This document shows positions 63,016 to 64,000 of a stretch of DNA of 64,000 nt, piece after piece. A program made the position numbers and the translations under genes. Numbering within the stretch: position 1 is the first letter of the stretch; each line of letters begins with the position of its first letter. The notes beneath the pieces were generated by a model. That model had not been told where the DNA came from. It did not search any database and worked only from the letters and a program-made list of their open reading frames with translations. The DNA is from SAR92 clade bacterium H455 (GTDB lineage Bacteria; Pseudomonadota; Gammaproteobacteria; Pseudomonadales; Porticoccaceae), in NCBI GenBank assembly GCA_024802545.1, contig CP103416.1:1178001-1242000 (forward strand), in the 5' to 3' direction.

Positions 63016-63041
63016 AATATAGGGCGCAATGAGAGTACGCC

Positions 63042-64000
63042 ATGTTAACTGCTAAGGCCTGGGTTCAAATTATCGGCAATATTTTAAGTGCAAGATTTGA
63101 GTCGACATCTCAGAAGCTCATTTTGATGTTTGTCTTTGCTGGGCTCACCTATGGTGCTGCGGGCATCGGGGCTATGTTGTTAATGACTCTCCTGGCCAAT
63201 AGTCAACTGGGTAAAGATGCGTCTGCTAAACACGGCATAAGCGCTTCCGAGTCCTCACGCTTGGGTGGCTTCGCCATTGCCATTGTTGTTATTGTCTATA
63301 TTGTTGGTCTCTCCCTTATATCGCCCTATACCCCTGGCCCAGTTAGAGACGAGGGCCTTTTATATCTCTGGTGCGCTATCTTTCTCTGCTGTCTGCTAGG
63401 CTTTGCAGAAGACATTAAGCCAGATTTCTTGACCCCCATGCTGAGACTCGGCACCAAATTTGTGGTGTTGGGGGCACTATTCTGGTTGTCACCGATGTTA
63501 ATACCTGTCTCTGTGGGGATTCCCCTTATCGATGCTCTGATAGCTCTGCCTGTTTTAGGTTGGGCCCTGGTGACAGTGTTCGCTGTAGGGTTTATCAATG
63601 CCCTCAATATGGCTGATGGTGCTAATGGCTTAGTGCCAGGAATTGCCCTCGCTTCTTTTGGCGTATTTTTTATCGAATATGGCCGGCCAATGGATGGGGC
63701 TCTTCTTTTCGCCTGCACCATCTTTTTTATCTTCAATGTTATCTCTGGCTGGTACTTTTTAGGAGACACAGGGAGTTATGGGCTAGGGGCAATCCTTCTG
63801 GGTTACGGCTTGCTGGGTGTGGCTGAGAGCCATTTTTCGGCGGGATTTATGGCGGCCCTATTTTGTTATCCGTGCATAGATTTTTTGGTGAGCGTTATTC
63901 GCCGCCGGCGAGCGGGCCGGTCGCCATTTTCAGCGGATAACGGGCATCTTCACAACCGCCTTCATCAGTTCATAAAGTTAAGGGTTAACTCCGCGGTGAT
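63042..64000 (+). CDS. WecA-like undecaprenyl-phosphate glycosyl-1-phosphate transferase, copy 2, partial
   Basis: An open frame from ATG 63042 to the window end (319 codons, 3' end missing). It is paralogous to the gene at 61537: SAKHGISASESSRLGGFAIAI, LLGFAEDIKPDF, NALNMADGANGLVPG, WYFLGDTGSYGLG and DNGHLHNRLHQF match the same motifs in the same order. All catalytic motifs are present before the edge. Having two initiating transferases side by side is unusual; they may start different polymers. Confidence 0.88.
   Translation, partial: MLTAKAWVQIIGNILSARFESTSQKLILMFVFAGLTYGAAGIGAMLLMTLLANSQLGKDASAKHGISASESSRLGGFAIAIVVIVYIVGLSLISPYTPGPVRDEGLLYLWCAIFLCCLLGFAEDIKPDFLTPMLRLGTKFVVLGALFWLSPMLIPVSVGIPLIDALIALPVLGWALVTVFAVGFINALNMADGANGLVPGIALASFGVFFIEYGRPMDGALLFACTIFFIFNVISGWYFLGDTGSYGLGAILLGYGLLGVAESHFSAGFMAALFCYPCIDFLVSVIRRRRAGRSPFSADNGHLHNRLHQFIKLRVNSAV

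Noticed and set aside
63326-63769. 147-codon minus-strand open frame at the right edge
   Set aside because: It is antisense to the second WecA-like gene, whose motifs are all in frame on the plus strand.

Overview
The window looks like chromosome of a free-living marine gammaproteobacterium. The evidence is RfaH, a CpsG-type phosphomannomutase, OxyR/AhpCF and NhaA/NhaR of gammaproteobacterial type, a TonB receptor, and many acyl-CoA and branched-chain catabolic genes. I would guess the SAR92/OM60/Cellvibrionales neighbourhood, but that is inference. Genes are densely packed with many 4-base ATGA overlaps. I see no transposase, phage, CRISPR array, rRNA or clear pseudogene. The one complete RNA gene is tRNA-Leu(CAG).

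Layout. (1) 1-2607, minus strand: a coupled operon of a thermostable-haemolysin-family protein, an acyl-AMP ligase and a haem-oxygenase-like diiron protein cut by the window edge. (2) 2896-10504: leucine dehydrogenase, an Lrp-type regulator, branched-chain 2-oxoacid dehydrogenase E1a/E1b/E2 without E3, and a Ser/Thr-kinase-like protein. (3) 10819-32487: a catabolic island. It holds glutaryl-CoA dehydrogenase, a cyclase-family hydrolase resembling isatin hydrolase, a fused 2-oxoacid:ferredoxin oxidoreductase pair, RidA, three MaoC-fold proteins, a luciferase-like flavin enzyme, a TonB receptor, a GMC dehydrogenase with its Tat-exported small subunit, acyl-CoA dehydrogenase, crotonase, SDR, a 780-residue monooxygenase/OYE fusion of the 2-aminobenzoyl-CoA monooxygenase/reductase type, MarR and a second OYE. 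(4) 32553-41233: an amidohydrolase, class I HMG-CoA reductase, and an ion/bicarbonate block (CPA2 antiporter, SbtB, SbtA, a Rap1a-like exported protein, NhaA, NhaR). (5) 41234-47905: a repeat cluster, AhpF, AhpC, OxyR, tRNA-Leu beside a duplicated tRNA end, a ComEA-like protein and an SLC13 permease. (6) 48036-64000: surface polysaccharide genes (manB, rfaH, two OPX exporters, Wzi, rmlACDB, Wzz and two WecA-like glycosyl-phosphate transferases, the last one cut by the window edge).

The most interesting reading concerns region 3. A 16-bp palindrome, ATTTTA-N4-TAAAAT, occurs at four promoters of the island (10750, 16705, 17762, 30408; the last has one mismatch). It ties gcdH, the cyclase-oxidoreductase operon, ridA, the flavin enzyme and the monooxygenase/beta-oxidation operon into one probable regulon, with the MarR at 30526 as candidate regulator. 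The gene set suggests a ligase-independent route. An isatin-like lactam is opened to a 2-aminoaryl glyoxylate, which the ferredoxin oxidoreductase decarboxylates oxidatively with CoA to 2-aminobenzoyl-CoA. The fusion enzyme then hydroxylates and reduces it, RidA assists deamination, and beta-oxidation-type steps lead to glutaryl-CoA and crotonyl-CoA. The operator repeats are seen directly; the pathway is inference.

In region 6, RfaH probably drives long-operon transcription. A weak ops-like motif lies in the long leader before the second OPX gene. Two paralogous OPX genes of equal predicted length (830 residues) and two paralogous WecA-type genes suggest duplicated export and initiation machinery.
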